Origin: CAYRHJ01 sp964424105
GTDB taxonomy: Bacteria; Planctomycetota; Phycisphaerae; UBA1845
Direction of reading: 5' to 3'
Assembly: GCA_964424105.1 (NCBI GenBank)
Contig: CAYRHJ010000030.1
Location: 186,001-250,000, forward strand
Length of the DNA: 64,000 nt
Positions within the stretch are counted from its first letter, which is position 1. Each line of letters begins with the position of its first letter. Positions 25,692 to 35,235 of the stretch are shown here, in pieces. The position numbers and the translations under genes are program-made. The notes below the pieces were generated by a model. The model searched no databases. It saw only the letters and a list, made by a program, of their open reading frames with translations, and was not told the DNA's origin.

Positions 25692-28100
25692 ATGTTGATT
25701 TCCTGGAATTGGCTACGGGACTTCGTTGATTTGCCCGTCGAATTGACGCCGGTGCAGTTGGCGGATCGATTCACGATGGTGTGCGCCGAAGTGGAGGGGA
25801 TCGAACGAATCGAGGTGAATGCGAGGGGATTGATTTGTGCGCGAATCGAATCGGTGCTCGATATCGACGGCCAACGTGATTTGAATCGGGTGGCGCTGAA
25901 TGTGGGCGGTGGGGAATCCGTGGAGACGATCAGCGCCGCGCCGGGTTTGAAAGTTGGCCAGCAGGTTGTTTTCGCGCCGATAGGAGCGTCGGTGCGGAGT
26001 CTGGGACAAATAGTCGAGTCCAACGTGGCGGGTTTTGCCAGTCGAGGAATGATCCTGCCGGGCGAGGCTCTCGGAATGGCCTTATCTGCACGGGAGGCGT
26101 TGTTTCTGGCTTCGAACGTCCATGCGGGCGATGTGATCGATTCGGAGCCGTTCGATGATTGGGTCATCGAAGTCGATAACCATTCGATTAACCATCGACC
26201 GGACTTGTGGGGACATTATGGGATCGCACGGGAGATCGCAGCCATCTATGGCAAGCCGCTGAGGCCATATACGGTGACACCGCTGAGCGAATTGGAAAAT
26301 CCAGATTTGCCGGTAGTCCCCATTGAAATCACAGACCCCGACCAATGTCCGCGCTACAGCGGTTTGCTGATGGCGAGCGTGAAATCGAAGCCGTCGCCAT
26401 TGTGGATGCAACTGCGGCTGGGACACGTCGGCCTGCGACCCATCGACGGCTTGGTTGACCTGACCAATTATATCATGTTGGAGTTGGGTCAGCCGATGCA
26501 CGCCTTCGATGCCGATACGGTTGACGGTATCGAGGTTCGGACGGTCGCGGCTGGAACCAAGATGACGACGCTGGACCATGTGGAACGCACGTTGCCCGAA
26601 GGTGCGCTGGTCATCGCTTGTCGAGGCAGGCCGATCGCGCTGGCGGGGATCATGGGCGGCGCGGAGACGGAAATTACGACTGCGACGAAATCCATGTTGT
26701 TGGAGTCGGCCAATTTCAATCCCCATACGATTCGCAAATGTGCGGCCAACTTGGGTCACCGGACCGATGCCAGCGCTCGATTTGAGAAATCACTGGACCC
26801 GGCGCACACGGTTCTCGCGATCCAGCGATTCGTTCATCTCGGAAGACGGGAATATCCGGATTTGAAATTGGCCAGCCGACTGAGTGACGCGTATCCCAAA
26901 CGCTTGCCGGAGGTGGTCATCACGCTCGATCCGGAGCAGGCAGTTCGGGTCATGGGGCATCCGGTCAGCCGGGAGCGAATTGGAGAGATTCTAACGGCGT
27001 TGGCATTCAAGGTTAGCGACGACGGGGCCCGGCTGCGCATCGAAGTGCCCAGCTTTCGGGCCACTCGGGACATTGAAATCGAAGCCGACATCATCGAGGA
27101 GGTGGCGCGTTACGTCGGTTATGACAACATAGAACCAAGCTTTCCGGAGGTGACCGTTCGGGCCTTGGAACGCAACCCGTTGCAGCAATTGGAGCGGCGG
27201 ATGCTGCGTCTGCTGACCGAAGCGGCAGGGATGATCGAGATTCATAGTTACCTGTGGTTTGATTCCAAGTGGTGTGACGTTCTGGGATATGAACCGGGTT
27301 CTTGCCTGTCGCTTCGCAATCCGGCTGCGGCGGGACTACAGAATATGCGGACGACGATGCTCCCCAACCTGTTGTCCGCGGCGGACCTGAATCGACACCA
27401 TTGGGCGGAATTTCGCCTGTTCGAGTTGGGCAGCATCTTTCCGATCGTCAATGGTACGCATGCCGAGCGGAGGTGTTTGGGCATGATCATCGGTCGTCGG
27501 GAAAAGAACGCCGAGGACGAGTGTTTGGCGGAGTTGAAGCAGATTGTCGATCTGATCGCGCTGCGAGGTTTGGCGGTCTCGGCAGCCTATCGAGTTGCAG
27601 AATCTGGCGCGCGGGCGCCGTGGGAGCATCCGTTCAAGACGACGGACGTTTTGATGGGTGGGCGGCCCGTCGGACGAGCCAGCGTCGTTCCGTTGGAGCT
27701 TCGCCGGCGCATCGACGATCACTTGGCTGCGTGGACGCTGGTTTGGGCGGAGATTGAGCTGGACGGGTTGGCTGCGGGGATCGATGCGTATTGCGGCCTG
27801 ACACCCATTCCGACCGTTCCGGAAGTCGAGATCGATTTTTCGGTTGTTGTCGACGCGGCTCGTCGATACGCGGAAATCGAGGGGGAGGTGGCTGGTTTTG
27901 CTGACCCACTGTTGCGTCGCATCACGTTCGTCGATGCCTACGAAGGAAAGTCCGTCCCGGATGGCAAGCGAGCCTTGACCTTTCGAACGCGGATTGGCCA
28001 TGCGGAGCGGACCCTTGACGAGAATGATGTTTCGCGGTTTCGCAAGTCATTTGAATCCCATCTCGCCGAATGTGGTGCGACTTTGCGCGGCAGTTATTGA
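25692..28100 (+). CDS. pheT: Phenylalanine--tRNA ligase beta subunit
   Basis: The 802-residue partner of PheS, with the full bacterial domain order. The N-terminal tRNA-binding OB fold (EMAPII-like) lies at about 40-150, then the B3/B4 editing domain ('RPDLWGHYGIAREIAAIYG' and 'YIMLELGQPMHAFDAD'), the B5 domain at about 400-475, the synthetase-like core ('RNPLQQLERRMLRLLTEAAG'), and the C-terminal FDX-ACB anticodon-binding domain ('RRYAEIEGEVAGFADP'). Length is normal. It starts at the ATG at 25692, 97 nt after pheS. Confidence 0.97.
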   Translation: MLISWNWLRDFVDLPVELTPVQLADRFTMVCAEVEGIERIEVNARGLICARIESVLDIDGQRDLNRVALNVGGGESVETISAAPGLKVGQQVVFAPIGASVRSLGQIVESNVAGFASRGMILPGEALGMALSAREALFLASNVHAGDVIDSEPFDDWVIEVDNHSINHRPDLWGHYGIAREIAAIYGKPLRPYTVTPLSELENPDLPVVPIEITDPDQCPRYSGLLMASVKSKPSPLWMQLRLGHVGLRPIDGLVDLTNYIMLELGQPMHAFDADTVDGIEVRTVAAGTKMTTLDHVERTLPEGALVIACRGRPIALAGIMGGAETEITTATKSMLLESANFNPHTIRKCAANLGHRTDASARFEKSLDPAHTVLAIQRFVHLGRREYPDLKLASRLSDAYPKRLPEVVITLDPEQAVRVMGHPVSRERIGEILTALAFKVSDDGARLRIEVPSFRATRDIEIEADIIEEVARYVGYDNIEPSFPEVTVRALERNPLQQLERRMLRLLTEAAGMIEIHSYLWFDSKWCDVLGYEPGSCLSLRNPAAAGLQNMRTTMLPNLLSAADLNRHHWAEFRLFELGSIFPIVNGTHAERRCLGMIIGRREKNAEDECLAELKQIVDLIALRGLAVSAAYRVAESGARAPWEHPFKTTDVLMGGRPVGRASVVPLELRRRIDDHLAAWTLVWAEIELDGLAAGIDAYCGLTPIPTVPEVEIDFSVVVDAARRYAEIEGEVAGFADPLLRRITFVDAYEGKSVPDGKRALTFRTRIGHAERTLDENDVSRFRKSFESHLAECGATLRGSY

Positions 28101-28352
28101 TCATTGAATAGCTTGATTAATGCGATCGAGGCGGCAATCAGCGAAATCCCGCTCCCTGAACAGGTGTTTTCGGGTGGGAGTGGCGCGGTTCGAGCACTAC
28201 GGACTTCGTCGTTCGTTTGCCATACTGGACGCTCCCGCCTTGGTCGCGTCCAGGGTCGGGGCTCTGTTAATTAACCGTTCGAACATCATTAGAACCGTAA
28301 CGGAAACGGTCTTGAATTTCCACCAACGATCGCGCATACACGGACACGCGTT

Positions 28353-29291
28353 GTGAACGATTCGTCACCCGTGGCTGAAATTCAGTCCGTCCGTGTTGAT
28401 GAAAGTTCCCGGGGACGCGTGCTGACGCGCTGGGAAGGTCGCCACATCGGGCTGCCGGAATTTTCGATCGGCGCTCGCGCGGAGGATTGGGTTTCCGCGA
28501 TACACCAGCTCCTATCGGACGATTTCGATTCGCCGTCGCGAACCATGCTGAAAACGTCGCGTGGCAAGCAGGTGTTTCGCGCGCCCGCAGCCGTCGGGAA
28601 TCAAACTGTTGATGTGGTGGTCAAGCGGCGCCGCGAGGGCGGGGCATTGGGGGGTTGGCCTCGACGCATCCTGGGATGTCGGGAATCTCGCATGTTTGAC
28701 GCGGCGGTGCGGTTGTTGCGATGCGGCATCCTGACCCCGCCACCGCTAGCCGTCATCGAGAGGACCGGGCCAGAATGCGAATCATTTCTGATCACGCTGG
28801 CTGTGCCGGGTGGTCAGGATCTGGAAACTATCTTGTCCAGCCGAATCTGGGAATTGGAACCGACGGATGCGTGGCGCGCCAAGGGCCGCATCATCCGCGC
28901 GTTGTCCGGCGTGAGTCTGGCGATGCAACAAAACGGCGTGGAGCATCGCGATTTCAAGGCTTCCAACATGATGGTCACGAATTGGATGGACGCGAGGGCT
29001 TGCCCGCGGTTGTGGCTCATCGATCTGGAAGGTGTGCGATTCGGGCGGCGGGCGAGGAATACCAGCGTATTGCCGAGGTCGATCATTCGATTGGCGGCGA
29101 GCCTCGTCCATTGTCGCGGTGTTACGCGATCCGACGCACTTCGATGGATCAGGCTGTGGCTGGAGATGGGCGGATCGAGCGAATGGTCGGCGAAGGCGTT
29201 ATGGAAGGACGGGCAAAGACGCGTCGTCACGTATTTACGGAAATCGCGACGTCGAAAGCGTGGGAAGATCGACGGGTATTCGAACCCATAA
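28353..29291 (+). CDS. LPS core kinase-like protein (Kdo/WaaP/InaA family)
   Basis: A 312-residue protein with the small eukaryotic-like kinase fold of the Kdo/WaaP/InaA group. The catalytic loop is 'EHRDFKASNMMV' (HRD plus Asn), and 'LIDLEGVRFG' supplies the metal-binding Asp in DFG position. The N-lobe Lys is likely in 'VDVVVKRRREGG'. The type phosphorylates lipid A core sugars or related polyol/lipid targets. It is preceded by a 250-nt spacer that holds degraded copies of the dispersed GC-rich repeat. GTG start; no alternative start is better. The target is not predictable here. Confidence 0.8.
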   Translation: MNDSSPVAEIQSVRVDESSRGRVLTRWEGRHIGLPEFSIGARAEDWVSAIHQLLSDDFDSPSRTMLKTSRGKQVFRAPAAVGNQTVDVVVKRRREGGALGGWPRRILGCRESRMFDAAVRLLRCGILTPPPLAVIERTGPECESFLITLAVPGGQDLETILSSRIWELEPTDAWRAKGRIIRALSGVSLAMQQNGVEHRDFKASNMMVTNWMDARACPRLWLIDLEGVRFGRRARNTSVLPRSIIRLAASLVHCRGVTRSDALRWIRLWLEMGGSSEWSAKALWKDGQRRVVTYLRKSRRRKRGKIDGYSNP

Positions 29292-29348
29292 ATAGGCATT
29301 CACGGTGCATGGCCGGTTTTCGCTTCGGGTCGGTCTCGATCAACCGTT

Positions 29349-30116
29349 CTAGCGGAAGCGCCGGACGGCGGCTTGGAAGATGCGCAGTCCGTCGGGCTGA
29401 CGATCACGCGGCAGACGGGTCCATCGCGGATGATGGGTGACGTCGATGTTGCGTTCAGGGTGGGGCATCAGGCCGAGGACTTGGCCGGTGGAGTCGGTGA
29501 GTCCTGCGATGGAGTCCATGCAGCCGTTGGGGTTGATGGGAAAGTCTCCCGGTCGGCCGTTCTCGTCGACGTAGCGAAAGGCGACGTGTTGATTTTTGGC
29601 AAGCGAGTTCAGCTCGCCGTCGCAGGTTGTCACGAGGCGGCCCTCGGCGTGGGCGACGGGAAGATAGAGCAAATCGTCTTCCGAGAACCAACATCGTTTC
29701 GAAGTTGCAGCGAGATGAACCCAGCGATCTTCGTAATGGCCGGACGTATTGAATGCCAATGTCACCTGCGGCACGCCGGATACGTTTCCGGGCAGCAGAC
29801 CGGCTTTGACGAGCACCTGGAAGCCGTTGCAAATCCCCAGAACGAGGCCGCCTCGATCGACGAAAGCGTGCAGGGCATCGGCGAGGAACAGTTGAAGATC
29901 GATGGCGAAGACCTTTCCTGCGGAGAGGTCATCGCCGTACGAAAAGCCGCCGGGGATGGTCAGCACTTGTGCTCGGGATAATGCGTGCGGGTCGGCGATG
30001 AGCTGGTCAATGTGCAGGGTGCTGGGTTTGGCGTTGACGAGTTCCCACGCGTAGGCGGTCTCGATTTCGCAGTTGGTCCCGGGCGCGCGGACGATGACGA
30101 CGTTAACATGAGCCAT
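29349..30116 (-). CDS. purQ: Phosphoribosylformylglycinamidine synthase, glutaminase subunit
   Basis: A 255-residue class I glutamine amidotransferase that supplies ammonia to PurL in step four of purine biosynthesis. It has 'VIVRAPGTNCEIETAYAWEL', the oxyanion loop 'IPGGFSYGDDLSAG', the nucleophile Cys in 'GLVLGICNGFQVLVKAGLLP', and a C-terminal His/Glu in 'LMPHPERN'. Its start overlaps the end of purL by 14 nt, so purL and purQ are translationally linked. No purC or purS gene is adjacent. Confidence 0.96.
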   Translation of the reverse strand: MAHVNVVIVRAPGTNCEIETAYAWELVNAKPSTLHIDQLIADPHALSRAQVLTIPGGFSYGDDLSAGKVFAIDLQLFLADALHAFVDRGGLVLGICNGFQVLVKAGLLPGNVSGVPQVTLAFNTSGHYEDRWVHLAATSKRCWFSEDDLLYLPVAHAEGRLVTTCDGELNSLAKNQHVAFRYVDENGRPGDFPINPNGCMDSIAGLTDSTGQVLGLMPHPERNIDVTHHPRWTRLPRDRQPDGLRIFQAAVRRFR

Positions 30117-33048
30117 CGTGCGAATCTCCGTATGATCGAATGGGGCTTCGCCAGTGTCGCGCTAAATCATCGACGTCCCAACGGGCGAGGACTTGCCCGG
30201 CGTCTTCGAACGTCAGCAGCGGAGCCTCGGTGACGATGCCGATTTCGATGACGTGTGGGCCGGTCAAGGTGACATCAGGCGGGCACTCCAGAACGTAGCG
30301 CGACGGTTCATTCGCGAATATCGCGTGATAGGGTGGGGGCAGGTCGAGTTTATTCAATCGGATCTTGGCTCCGCAACCTCCGCCGATGCACATCTCCGCG
30401 ACGGCGACGGCCAATCCCCCGTCAGAAACATCGTGTGCGGACACGACTTGTCCTGTAGCAATCCAATGGGCGACGCGACGGTGAATGGAATTCGCGGTAT
30501 CGAGGCCTGTTTCGTCGTCGGCGCGTACGTGGAAAATGTGATTTCCATCGGCTTTGAAATCCATGGTGATACACTTGCGAACGTCGGCGATGACGCTGAA
30601 GGCGCTGATGAGCAGCGTCGGCGGAATGGAGAGGTTCTGCGGCAGGCGGACGCGTTTCGCTTCTGCTGCGGACATGGAGAAGTTGTTGTTCAGCGAATCC
30701 TTGCCGGAAATGAATGGTAAGCCGAAGGCGACCGCGGCGTCGTGCGCACCTTGACAGGCACGAACCAGTCCACCGAGGGCGATGGCTGATTCAACTTCGC
30801 CCCAGCAGAAATTATCGAGGATGGCCGTCCTTTCGGGATCGCCACCGACGCAAATGACGTTGCGGAGCGCTTCGTCAACGGCTCGGATGGCCATCTCGTA
30901 GGGGTCGGTGTCGTTGAGGGCAGGGTACAGCCCGCAGCCAATGGCTACGCCGTTCGGTCGATCAAGTCGCGGGCGAACGACGGCTGCATCGGACGGACCG
31001 TGGCCGGGTCCGACCAGCGGCTTGATTGCGCCGCCGGCTTGGACCTCGTGATCGTATTGGCGAATGACCCACTCCCGGGATGCAACGTTGAGACTTCTCA
31101 AAACGGCAGGAAGTCTCTGTGCCAGACTCAATTCGGATTGAACGTCGGCAGAATCATCGGCGCGGTCGTTCTCGCGTTCGGTTGGCCACTCCGCATGGCG
31201 TACGCTGCGTGGCAGGCCGTTGTGAAGAAATCCGCAGTCCAGCTCCCCGACGTTTTCGTTTTGATAATACACGCGTAGCGTTCCCAGGCCGGTGAATCGC
31301 CCGATGACGGTGGCATCGACCCGTTCGGCCTGGAAGACGGCGAGCAGCGTTTCGATATGAGTTTGCGGAACGGCGAGCACCATTCGTTCCTGGGCTTCTG
31401 AAATCCAGATTTCATCGTAGCGCAGGCCTTCGTACTTGAGCGGCACTTTTTCGAGATGGATTTCGGCGCCCAGCTCCGCAGCCATCTCGCCCACGGCGCT
31501 GCTGAATCCTCCCGCGCCGCAATCCGTGATGGCGTTGAAAAGACATCCGTTCATGTGGTCTCGGGCGGAAAGGATGGCGTCGAGGACTTTTTTCTCTTCG
31601 ATGGCGTTGCCGATTTGAACGGCGTGTGAAAACTCGTCCGCGTGATGATCGGTCAGCTCGCTGGACGAAAAGGTGGCTCCGTGAATGCCGTCTCGCCCGG
31701 TTCTTCCGCCGACGAGCACGACGTGGTCATCTATCTGCGGGCGCTTGTCGATCCGATTCCTGGGGATAAGCCCGACGCAGCCGCAAAAGACCAATGGGTT
31801 GGCGAGGTAGCCGGGGTCAAAAAAGATGGCGCCGTTGACCGTGGGAATGCCCATGCGATTGCCGTAGTCTCGGACACCGCTGACCACTCCCGTCAGAACC
31901 CGCCGCGGGTGGATCACGCCATGGGGAACGCGCTCCGCCGACCAATCCGGCGGCCCCAGGCAAAAGACGTCCGTCGACGCGATGGGCTTCGCTCCCAGTC
32001 CACATCCCATGATGTCCCTGATGCACCCGCCCACGCCGGTCGCGGCACCACCGTATGGTTCAATGGCGGACGGATGGTTATGCGTCTCGACTTTGAACGC
32101 TATTCCGAAATCATCATCGTATTCAATGACGCCGGCGTTGTCTTCGAAAACGGAAAGACACCAATGTTTGTTGATACGTCTTGTGGCGGCCACGATGGTG
32201 TCTTTCAAGAGGTTGCCGTATCGTTTTTGAATGATCGAGGAATCCCCGCCGAATCCGGGACCTTGGTAGACGACTTCGCTCTTGAGCGTCTTGTGGACGC
32301 AATGTTCAGACCATGTCTGGGCGAACGTTTCAAGCTCCAGATCGGTGGGGTCGCGATCCAGCGCGGCATAGTGTCGTTGGATGGCCTGCAACTCGTCGAC
32401 GGAAAGAAACAGGTGGTTCCGGCGAGAAAATTCAGCGAGGGCGGCGGCGTCCAGATGTACGAAGGGAACAACGCGGCGGCTATGATCGGCGGACGGGCTT
32501 GTCGCAAAGGTTTCCGGCAGGGGATCGCATCGTCCCCAGCCATTCAGAAAAACCTGTTGAATGACCACGTTGGCCAGCGCTTTTGTAGCGATCCGATTCA
32601 ATTCATCACGGTCCTTGACCCCCTCGAGATGGTACCGACGAGCCGTCGCAACGTCGGTCACGTGAATTCCAGGTGTGAGTTGGCGACTGCCCGCCGCCCA
32701 TCGTTGAGTCGTCGCCAGCGCCGTTTGCGCGACGGGGTCCATGACTCCGGGTCGAAAATGTATCTGGGCCCAGGTTCGTTCACCCGGCGGTGGGTTTAGG
32801 CGATCGCAAACCTCGAATCGTTGAATGACGGGGTCGGCTAATAGATCCGTCGCGAGTCGGCGAAGATCGTCCGGCGTGAACGATCCGCGAAAGGCATAGA
32901 TGATGGAACAGCCGCGACAACTAACATGGTCGAATCCGCAGTGGTTGATATCAGTGGTTGCTTGCCGCGCGAGCACGTCATGCTCCAACGCGAGCGAGTT
33001 GAGAACAACACAGCCGTATCCATCCGGCGGGACTTGCCCGATGGTCAA
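30103..33048 (-). CDS. purL: Phosphoribosylformylglycinamidine synthase, synthetase subunit with PurS-like N-terminus
   Basis: About 981 residues; catalyses ATP-dependent conversion of FGAR to FGAM with ammonia from PurQ. The first 150 or so residues hold two PurS-like segments ('IYAFRGSFTPDDLRRLATDL' and 'HFRPGVMDPVAQTALAT'), which explains the absence of a separate purS. The catalytic part has 'TWSEHCVHKTLKSEVVYQ', 'FKVETHNHPSAIEPYGGAAT' and 'VGGRTGRDGIHGATFSS'. The start is uncertain: the open frame extends to 33210, into the histone gene, and crosses a purine/pyrimidine repeat at 33042-33128; TTG 33048 is the best start that avoids both. A GTG about 80 nt further in is possible. Confidence 0.9.
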   Translation of the reverse strand: MTIGQVPPDGYGCVVLNSLALEHDVLARQATTDINHCGFDHVSCRGCSIIYAFRGSFTPDDLRRLATDLLADPVIQRFEVCDRLNPPPGERTWAQIHFRPGVMDPVAQTALATTQRWAAGSRQLTPGIHVTDVATARRYHLEGVKDRDELNRIATKALANVVIQQVFLNGWGRCDPLPETFATSPSADHSRRVVPFVHLDAAALAEFSRRNHLFLSVDELQAIQRHYAALDRDPTDLELETFAQTWSEHCVHKTLKSEVVYQGPGFGGDSSIIQKRYGNLLKDTIVAATRRINKHWCLSVFEDNAGVIEYDDDFGIAFKVETHNHPSAIEPYGGAATGVGGCIRDIMGCGLGAKPIASTDVFCLGPPDWSAERVPHGVIHPRRVLTGVVSGVRDYGNRMGIPTVNGAIFFDPGYLANPLVFCGCVGLIPRNRIDKRPQIDDHVVLVGGRTGRDGIHGATFSSSELTDHHADEFSHAVQIGNAIEEKKVLDAILSARDHMNGCLFNAITDCGAGGFSSAVGEMAAELGAEIHLEKVPLKYEGLRYDEIWISEAQERMVLAVPQTHIETLLAVFQAERVDATVIGRFTGLGTLRVYYQNENVGELDCGFLHNGLPRSVRHAEWPTERENDRADDSADVQSELSLAQRLPAVLRSLNVASREWVIRQYDHEVQAGGAIKPLVGPGHGPSDAAVVRPRLDRPNGVAIGCGLYPALNDTDPYEMAIRAVDEALRNVICVGGDPERTAILDNFCWGEVESAIALGGLVRACQGAHDAAVAFGLPFISGKDSLNNNFSMSAAEAKRVRLPQNLSIPPTLLISAFSVIADVRKCITMDFKADGNHIFHVRADDETGLDTANSIHRRVAHWIATGQVVSAHDVSDGGLAVAVAEMCIGGGCGAKIRLNKLDLPPPYHAIFANEPSRYVLECPPDVTLTGPHVIEIGIVTEAPLLTFEDAGQVLARWDVDDLARHWRSPIRSYGDSHDGSC

Positions 33049-33128
33049 AGGTTTGGAAGTTAGAAGGTTAGAAGGTTCAAAGTTCAAGTTCCCAACCTTC
33101 CACCTTCCAACTTTCCAACCTTCCGACC
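33042..33128. repeat. Imperfect purine/pyrimidine inverted repeat upstream of purL
   Basis: A left arm rich in GGAAGTTAGAAGGTTAGAAGG and a right arm rich in AACCTTCCACCTTCC are separated by a short spacer and could fold into a long imperfect hairpin. It sits between the histone gene and the core of purL on the minus strand. If translated it would give a 'GWKVGRWKVG' peptide, which I do not think belongs to PurL. Confidence 0.6.
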
Positions 33129-33137
33129 TTGGACTTC

Positions 33138-33356
33138 CTACAGGTCCTGGGGCTTGAGCGTCTTTCGGCCATTGGCCTTTGTACGCGCCGTTGCATCGTC
33201 CAGCATACAATAAATCTTGTCGGACAATTGGGAAATCGCATCAGCGGAGGTGTTCATGTTATTGCCCTTGACATAGGCTTTCACCTTGCTGGCTACGACC
33301 AGTACTTCACGCTTCTTTCCGCTCGGTTTCTTTCCGCCTGCTTTCTTCTTAGCCAT
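33138..33356 (-). CDS. Bacterial histone-fold DNA-binding protein (HBb-like)
   Basis: A 72-residue protein starting at ATG 33356, with GGAG 9 nt upstream. Residues 1-16 are a Lys/Gly tail ('MAKKKAGGKKPSGKKREV'). Residues 17-72 fit a histone fold: a short helix ('VVASKVKAYVK'), a loop with 'GNNMNTSADA', a long helix ('ISQLSDKIYCMLDDATARTK') and the 'NGRKTLKPQDL' end, which matches the R-K-T loop and start of the last helix in archaeal and Bdellovibrio-type histones. Such proteins dimerise and bind or bend DNA without sequence specificity. It is divergent from nothing and stands 90 nt upstream of purL on the same strand. The assignment rests on pattern memory. Confidence 0.7.
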   Translation of the reverse strand: MAKKKAGGKKPSGKKREVLVVASKVKAYVKGNNMNTSADAISQLSDKIYCMLDDATARTKANGRKTLKPQDL

Positions 33357-33600
33357 AGCAAAAATCTCCAATCTAAATCGTTCGCCGCAATACCGCGACC
33401 CACCCATTCATCAATACGTACGCCCCCGCGGGGCTTCGCGGACGGATTCTATGTAGGCGGACAGGAAAGACGCAAGGGCAAATTTGCAGAAAATGGCGGA
33501 TGGCGTGGCGATTCCGTTCATGTCCGGAACCAATCGGTGGACGAATTGAACCCGGACATCACCGGTTATGGTGATGGCGCTGGGCTTGGTCGCGGTCCTT

Positions 33601-34251
33601 TCACCATCCAGATTGGCCAAGCAATTTCACGAAACGGCAGGGAATCAACGGGACCTCGACGATTCGCGGTCCGCGTTTGATAATGGAAAGAATGGTCTGT
33701 TGTGTGGCGTCACCGATCGGAATCAGCATTCTGCCGCCGTCAACGAGTTGATCCATCAGCGGCGTGGGAACGCTGGGCGCGGCGGCGGTGACGATGATGC
33801 GGTCGAATGGGGCAGCCTGCGGACATCCCAGCGAGCCGTCGGCGACGTGAAAGTGCACGCCGGTTATGCCCAAATCCGCCAGCCTGCGGGCCGCGTGACG
33901 GGAGAGCGAATCCAATCGTTCGATGGTATGCAAATGTCGTGTCAGGCGAGCCAATATCGCGGTCTGGTAACCGCTGCCCGTGCCGATTTCAAGCACTTGG
34001 TGAGTCGGATCGATCCGCAGCTTTTCGCTCATGTAGGCGACGATGTACGGTTGGCTGATGGTCTGATCGCAATCGATGGCCAACGCGCGATCGTCGTAGG
34101 CGATCTCCGCGTCCCGCGGCAGGACGAATTGCTCTCGCGGCGTCTCGGCGAGGGCGCGCAGCACGTCGGGATCACGAATTCCGCGAGCAGCGATCTGTTG
34201 CTCGATCATCTGCAACCGGGCTTCGCGAAATCTATCGGCGTTCGGGTTCAT
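33601..34251 (-). CDS. pcm: Protein-L-isoaspartate O-methyltransferase
   Basis: A 216-residue SAM-dependent methyltransferase that repairs isoaspartyl residues in damaged proteins. It has 'MIEQQIAARGIRDPDVLRAL', 'ETPREQFV', 'DRALAIDCDQTISQPYIVAY' (the substrate-binding 'ISQPYIVA' segment), motif I 'VLEIGTGSGYQTAILA' and 'FDRIIVTAAAPSVPTPLMDQ'. All family hallmarks are intact and the length is normal. The gap to the histone gene (33357-33600) shows no gene. It is divergent from the SAM hydrolase gene, with two REP-like palindromes between. Confidence 0.96.
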   Translation of the reverse strand: MNPNADRFREARLQMIEQQIAARGIRDPDVLRALAETPREQFVLPRDAEIAYDDRALAIDCDQTISQPYIVAYMSEKLRIDPTHQVLEIGTGSGYQTAILARLTRHLHTIERLDSLSRHAARRLADLGITGVHFHVADGSLGCPQAAPFDRIIVTAAAPSVPTPLMDQLVDGGRMLIPIGDATQQTILSIIKRGPRIVEVPLIPCRFVKLLGQSGW

Positions 34252-34289
34252 GCGTAGAATTCATTATAGACGGAGGCATACGATTCGCT

Positions 34290-34356
34290 GGACTCCGGCT
34301 TTCGCCGGAGTGACGGAGTTCGCCGCACTGGACTCCGGCCTTCGCCGGAGTGACGG
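34290..34356. repeat. Pair of REP-like palindromes
   Basis: Two tandem copies of CTGGACTCCGG-loop-CGCCGGAGTGACG. They lie between the divergent pcm and SAM hydrolase genes and can form hairpins. Confidence 0.8.
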
Positions 34357-34437
34357 GCGCCGTTCGATCGCGGGTCGAAAAGTCTTGCCCGTTCGATCGG
34401 CCTTGCTGTTTGGGAGCGTCGGCGTAAAGATTTGCCC

Positions 34438-35235
34438 ATGCCACCTCGGATCACCTTAACCACGGACTTCGGAACTCGTGATCATTACGTTGGGGTCATG
34501 AAGGGCGTCATTCTGCGATTGGCGCCCGATGCCCAGATCATCGACATGGCCCACGAAATCGCGCCCGGCCACATCGTGCAGGCGTCGTTCGTTGTGTACG
34601 AAGCGGTACGCTGGTTCCCATCGGAAACGGTTCATGTCGTGGTCGTCGATCCGGGCGTCGGCTCGGGGCGACGTATCCTGGCTGGCCGATACGATTCGCA
34701 GATCGTTGTGGCGCCGGACAATGGAATTTTCAGTCTCCTGCATCGTCATTGTAACGTCGAAGCGCTGCATGTCGTAGGAAATTCGACGTTTTTCAACCAA
34801 CCGGTTTCCCCTACGTTTCACGGTCGAGATATCATCGCGCCGGTCGCGGCCCGTTTGGCCAAGGGAGCGAAACTTGGGGACGTTGGTGAACCTACGGACA
34901 CCGTCGAAATTCTGCAAATGGCAACGCCGCTGCTGATCGATTCCACCGAATTGCGAGGCGCCGTGTTGTATGCGGATCGGTTCGGCAACTTGATCACCAA
35001 TATCGAATCGTCGCATCTCGCACAGTTGAGATTCTCCGCGCGTCAAGATGTTTGGATCGGTGATATCCACGTCGGGCCGCTACAGCGTACCTATGGCGAC
35101 GTGGCCGAGGGCGAGTTATTGGCCCTTGTCGGCAGTTCGGGTTACGTCGAGGTCTCCGCGAATCGTGGCCGGGCTGACAATCGCGTCGCGAATTGGCAAA
35201 ACGCCATCGTCATCATCAAGTGCAAAAGGACATGA
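34438..35235 (+). CDS. SAM hydroxide adenosyltransferase (S-adenosylmethionine hydrolase, DUF62)
   Basis: A 265-residue homologue of the fluorinase/chlorinase fold that uses water, hydrolysing SAM to adenosine and methionine. The N-terminus 'ITLTTDFGTRDHYVGVMKG' contains the Asp pair, followed by 'VVVVDPGVGSGRR', 'VVAPDNGIFSLL', 'TFHGRDIIAPVAARLA' (with the conserved D-R/H pair) and 'VLYADRFGNLITNI'. ATG 34438 is chosen over TTG 34432 because the family begins right at the first strand. It overlaps the next gene by ATGA. Physiological role of the family is unsettled. Confidence 0.93.
   Translation: MPPRITLTTDFGTRDHYVGVMKGVILRLAPDAQIIDMAHEIAPGHIVQASFVVYEAVRWFPSETVHVVVVDPGVGSGRRILAGRYDSQIVVAPDNGIFSLLHRHCNVEALHVVGNSTFFNQPVSPTFHGRDIIAPVAARLAKGAKLGDVGEPTDTVEILQMATPLLIDSTELRGAVLYADRFGNLITNIESSHLAQLRFSARQDVWIGDIHVGPLQRTYGDVAEGELLALVGSSGYVEVSANRGRADNRVANWQNAIVIIKCKRT

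Noticed and set aside
31642..32799. 385-codon plus-strand frame opposite purL
   Set aside because: The minus strand encodes conserved PurL motifs throughout, so this is a shadow frame.
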